A DNA stretch of 5,911 nt from Planctomycetota bacterium (lineage in GTDB: Bacteria > Planctomycetota > Planctomycetia > Pirellulales > Thermoguttaceae): assembly GCA_023621895.1 (NCBI GenBank), contig JAMOAF010001151.1, positions 1 to 5,911 of the forward strand, in the 5' to 3' direction. Position 1 is the stretch's first letter; each line of letters starts with the position of its first letter. Both the position numbers and the translations under genes were made by a program. Under the pieces are notes generated by a model, which saw only the letters and a list, made by a program, of their open reading frames with translations, did no database searches and was not told where the DNA came from. Of the stretch, positions 4,101-5,911 are shown piece by piece.

Positions 4101-5911
4101 GCGTCGGCCGTCGGGGCCTGGTTGCCCTGGTCGACCGTGATCACCAGCGGCGCGTCGAGGAAGTCCCGCTTGGCCGGGCTGTTGTTGTCCGTCACCCGCA
4201 GCATCACGTTGTAGACCCCGAAGGCGTCGTAGGTGAAGGCGGCGCTGGGCGTGGCCGAGGTCGCCTCGGCGCTAAAGGAGCCGTCGTAGTGGAAGTCCCA
4301 TTCGTACTGCACGATGCTGCGATCGGGCCGATCGTGCGACGAGCCGCTGGCGTCGAAGTTGATCGTCTGGCCGGGCGCGGCCGGGTTGGGCGTCGCCGTG
4401 GCAACGGCCGTGGGCATGTTTTCAAACACCCGCAGCGTGGCCGTGTCAACGTCCTTGGCGCCAAGCGTGTCGGTCACCTCCAGTTCGATCGTGTAGGCGC
4501 CGGCAGCGCCGAGCCCGAGCGCGATCAATTGGTTCCAGGGCACCAGGACTTCGGCGCCGAAGGCGTCGTCGACGCCGTCGCGGTTCAAGTCCCAGGCATA
4601 TTTGACGATCCGGTCGCCCCAGGCGGGATTGTCCGGGTTGGTCGAGTTGCTGCCGTTGAGTATCGCGCCCTCGCCCACGTTGATCCAATAGGGCCCATCG
4701 GCGTGCGCCACCGGCGGCAGGTTGCCGTCCTTGACGTCGATCGTCATGCTGACCACGTCGGTCTTGGGCGGCACGTTGTTGTCCGTCACCCGCAGCACGG
4801 CCGTGTACTGGCCGAACTTCGGATAGGCATAATACGCATGCCCAAACCCGGCGTCGCCGTAGTTCTGAACCAGGTCGTACGTGCCGTCGGCGTTGAAATC
4901 CCACTCGTACTTGACGATCCGCTTGTCGTACTTCGGCTCGCCCCGGTCGTGCTTCGAGAGGGTGCCGTCGAAGTGGAGCAGTTCCTCCGGCGCGAACGGC
5001 GCGGGATCGCCCGGCCCCACCGTACTGGTGACGCTCAGCGCGGCGGTCGGCTGATTGTCGAAGATCAGCAGATCGGCCGTGGCGATCTGGCTCCAGGCGC
5101 CGAAGCTGTCGATCACGCGGAGGTAGATCGGCAGCGGCCCTTCGGGTCGCGGCTGCGGCACCCCGATGATGTCGAACCACGGCCAGGCGATCGTGTCAAT
5201 CGCCTTGGTGGTGACGAACTGGGGATTCCAGCTCGACGGATCGGCCGGATCGTACTGGAAGTCCCACTCGTAGCGGACGATCGCGTCGGGCGGGATGTTC
5301 ACGTCGGTCGAACCCGAGGCGTCGAGCACCAGGTTCTCGTTGGTGTTGATCCAGTAGGGACCGCCGGCGTCAGCGATCGGCGCGGTGTCCAGGAACACGC
5401 GATAGTCCTCGACCTCGCCGTCTTCGGCCAGGCCATGGGGAGTCAGCGCCTGGCCGTCTGCTCCCTTGCCCGTGCTCGTGATCCGCACCCGGGCGTAGGC
5501 ATCGCCCGTGTAGCCCTGGTTGGGTACGGCGAAATTGTAGCGGAACGGCGTCATGCCGGCCGGCACGAACTGCTGCGGCAAGTGCTCGGAAAGCTGATCG
5601 AAAATGCCGTCGCCGTTGAAATCGATCCACACGTCGACATAACCGCCCCGAGGCGCGAGGACTTCATACCACGCGTTGACGTTCACGTTGCCGAGCCAGA
5701 AGAGCTGGCTGAAAGCAACGCCGTCTTCGTCGTCGCTCCCGCGGAGATCATCCCCGTCGGCAAGATCGCTCGGCGCGCCGTCGACATCGTGGTCCACCAA
5801 GGCCCCGAGGTACGGGCCGGCGGGATCGATCACATGCCGGGCACCGTCAGAGTCTCGCAGCGTCCCGTAGCTGTCCGGCGCGTCGCCGTAGTCGATCGCC
5901 TGGATCGTGAA
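1145..5911 (-). CDS. Giant secreted GEVEDY/PKD-repeat protein with C-terminal DSPGDD repeats (N-terminus beyond window)
   Basis: This is one open frame of 1588 codons plus TGA (1145-1147). It is still open at 5911, so the start lies outside the window. An internal GTG at 5831-5833 is in mid-domain and is not the start. Counting from the first visible residue: GEVEDY domain 7-172 (opens DYGDAPDSYGT, closes GEVEDYRV); PKD-like domains at about 177-287, 288-399, 400-499, 500-599, 600-697, 698-794, 795-894, 895-983 and 984-1082; a PPC-like beta domain at about 1092-1181; then Asp-rich repeats at about 1234-1556 and an acidic and aromatic tail ending GGWDEI. Only two cysteines are visible (711 and 827). 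PKD and PPC domains are extracellular beta-sandwich folds, so a secreted or cell-surface structural or adhesive role is likely. No catalytic motif or membrane segment is visible. An enzyme or cadherin-like N-terminal region could lie upstream. There is no frameshift or internal stop. The gene probably ends at the hairpin at 1075-1124. Confidence 0.93.
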   Translation of the reverse strand, partial: FTIQAIDYGDAPDSYGTLRDSDGARHVIDPAGPYLGALVDHDVDGAPSDLADGDDLRGSDDEDGVAFSQLFWLGNVNVNAWYEVLAPRGGYVDVWIDFNGDGIFDQLSEHLPQQFVPAGMTPFRYNFAVPNQGYTGDAYARVRITSTGKGADGQALTPHGLAEDGEVEDYRVFLDTAPIADAGGPYWINTNENLVLDASGSTDVNIPPDAIVRYEWDFQYDPADPSSWNPQFVTTKAIDTIAWPWFDIIGVPQPRPEGPLPIYLRVIDSFGAWSQIATADLLIFDNQPTAALSVTSTVGPGDPAPFAPEELLHFDGTLSKHDRGEPKYDKRIVKYEWDFNADGTYDLVQNYGDAGFGHAYYAYPKFGQYTAVLRVTDNNVPPKTDVVSMTIDVKDGNLPPVAHADGPYWINVGEGAILNGSNSTNPDNPAWGDRIVKYAWDLNRDGVDDAFGAEVLVPWNQLIALGLGAAGAYTIELEVTDTLGAKDVDTATLRVFENMPTAVATATPNPAAPGQTINFDASGSSHDRPDRSIVQYEWDFHYDGSFSAEATSATPSAAFTYDAFGVYNVMLRVTDNNSPAKRDFLDAPLVITVDQGNQAPTADAGGPYLIETGAGLVLDGSGSFDPNTAFGDQIASYQWSIDGNVLPINAASVSLTWAQLVAMGLPIGSELPVTLTVVDKLGASDSDSTTLAIYDNQPVAVFTALPNPVACNVPVAFDASGSYHGWPGAGIATYEWDFDYDGVTFDVDATGVAVSHGYPQFGSYVAALRVTDNSPDEKTDIAVLTIDVSLGNRAPTADAGGPYVFGVSGPIVLDGRGSFDQDELDGCGDSIVSYLWDLDGDGQYDDASGAQPTIPAGAFSFPLDTPVTIALRVEDQFGAFSTDATTLVITTNQPPVADAGGPYTAEEGSPITLDGTGSTDDQPGLIYEWDLNYDGGVFQVDASGAQPVVTFADNGVRTIALRVTDQTGMKNLATTTVTVSNVDPVAGALQVSPSITIDGQVLISAGTVVVTGSFSDAGVLDTHAVSIAWGDGQVSAAAVNQAAGTFEATHLYTGGGRFTILATVTDDDGGSAVVSKAVNIVNDLGTVDFRDDLVDQNPVAGDLWYRLDAAYGGLLTVELGGSGAAGAAVKLFDASQTSVLALADGPSTGGTDFLVTAGASYYLKLSGTAADVDLRLTNLVEQAGAALTVHGTDADDAFEFELAEGHYVRINGTEYLFAEVAGAVDTVDFDGGVGNDTATFYGDAAAQSARFFTGRGEFYSGVLDFDKTGFFVNALAENLVAHSGGGEDYIQMYDSPGDDVFTVAPRLATLTGPGYSHAGHGFYVSLGYATSTGGADGAGGRDYAEMQDSPGVDKVKVGDAVGRESTKDTVRVSNWGATDQPYFLRGKGFEEITVLSNGGGDIARIFDSAADDTVDASYDQVTIVTGSNLAKPGIAREKATIHGFDSTIAYSVWGGSDTLNLFDSPGDDKVVLRPHKAEMSPRQADTPVFTGRGFALVHAVASAGAENYDYVRMHDTELVDLLVAGYLEGESWATLSKPAGGSAMAKMYDALGFDVVRAVNDYGDSPRNKKDVDAAVDFLMLEGGWDEI
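1244..2212 (-). repeat. C-terminal array of Asp-rich 'DSPGDD' protein repeats
   Basis: Degenerate repeats start with a strand such as DYIQM, DYAEM, DIARI, DTLNL or DYVRM, then an aromatic, polar or charged residue and a D-S-P-G-D-D-like turn. Most then carry a T-G-R-G-F or T-G-P-G-Y-like element and an alanine-rich strand ending in GG. The marker Asp of each repeat falls at visible residues 1243, 1294, 1348, 1407, 1463, 1515 and 1549, giving spacings of 51, 54, 59, 56, 52 and 34. The last unit is truncated. The turns resemble acidic calcium-binding loops but are not canonical RTX nonapeptides. Confidence 0.75.
2369..2638 (-). other. PPC-like beta domain of the giant protein
   Basis: The segment runs D-L-W-Y-R-L-D-A..G-G-L-L-T-V-E-L..A-V-K-L-F-D-A-S..V-T-A-G-A-S-Y-Y-L-K-L-S-G-T-A-A-D-V-D-L-R-L. 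This matches the pattern of bacterial pre-peptidase C-terminal domains: an exposed first strand, a central 'LFDA' strand and a 'aGasYYLklsG' closing strand. It joins the PKD array to the C-terminal repeats. In known proteins such domains accompany secreted enzymes or surface proteins and may aid secretion or binding. The assignment is by pattern only. Confidence 0.6.
2666..5383 (-). repeat. Array of nine PKD-like domains, the first six alternating between two types
   Basis: Domain boundaries by DNA position, in protein order, are 5383-5051 (A), 5050-4715 (B), 4714-4415 (A), 4414-4115 (B), 4114-3821 (A), 3820-3530 (B), 3529-3230 (A), 3229-2963 (A-like, short) and 2962-2666 (divergent). A-types open with ADAGGPY or HADGPY, then LDGSGS-like, and end near a D/S-x-GA-x-S/D-x-D segment and DNQP. 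B-types open PxAxxxxxPNP or a variant, carry YEWDF, FGxYxAxLRVTDN and end GNxAP. The last domain carries IAWGDG and TVTDDDGGS, the more common PKD style. All are complete and in frame. Confidence 0.88.
5396..5893 (-). other. GEVEDY-type domain of the giant protein
   Basis: This domain has the characteristic opening D-Y-G-D-A-P-D-S-Y-G-T, a middle D-D-L-R-G-S-D-D-E-D-G-V segment, the strand VDVWIDFNGDGIFD and the closing GEVEDYRV. The D-F-N-G-D-G-I-F-D segment resembles a calcium-binding loop. GEVEDY domains are known as modules of large bacterial extracellular proteins; their molecular role is not established. This one directly precedes the first PKD domain with only a four-residue link. Confidence 0.85.

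Noticed and set aside
2666..5383. Frameshift or domain loss in the PKD array, suggested by unequal domain lengths
   Set aside because: The frame is uninterrupted, and the length differences come from loop insertions within complete domains.

Overview
The window looks like chromosomal DNA from a planctomycete, most likely of the Pirellulales type. It is GC-rich. It carries a small secreted DUF1080 (3-keto-disaccharide hydrolase family) protein, and a very large secreted protein that combines a GEVEDY-type domain, tandem PKD domains and a C-terminal array of 'DSPGDD' repeats. That combination is one I associate with planctomycetes. The assignment rests on domain style and GC content; no rRNA or marker gene is present.

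Layout. Positions 1-384 hold no gene I can support. They contain a two-copy direct repeat with a period of about 97 nt and several short GC-rich hairpins, which look like dispersed intergenic (REP-like) elements. Positions 385-1080 (+) encode a 231-residue DUF1080 protein with a signal peptide and a well-placed ribosome binding site. Positions 1081-1144 are a short convergent intergenic region dominated by one strong hairpin, apparently the terminator of the minus-strand gene. Positions 1145-5911 (-) are one uninterrupted reading frame of 1588 codons plus stop. It enters from beyond the right edge, so the true N-terminus is missing.

The visible part of the giant protein reads, from its N-terminal side: a GEVEDY domain; eight PKD-like domains, the first six of which alternate between two types (A and B) so that the real repeating unit is a pair of about 198 residues; a ninth PKD-like domain of a different flavour; a pre-peptidase C-terminal (PPC)-like beta domain; and an array of about six Asp-rich repeats of roughly 51-59 residues ending in an acidic and aromatic tail. 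No catalytic domain is visible, so this looks like a cell-surface or secreted scaffold or adhesin-like protein. Any enzyme module would lie upstream of the window.

The two genes converge and share the hairpin, but nothing indicates that they work together. I see no phage, transposon, CRISPR, toxin-antitoxin or RNA gene signal. The most interesting material is the C-terminal repeat array and the paired organisation of the PKD domains.
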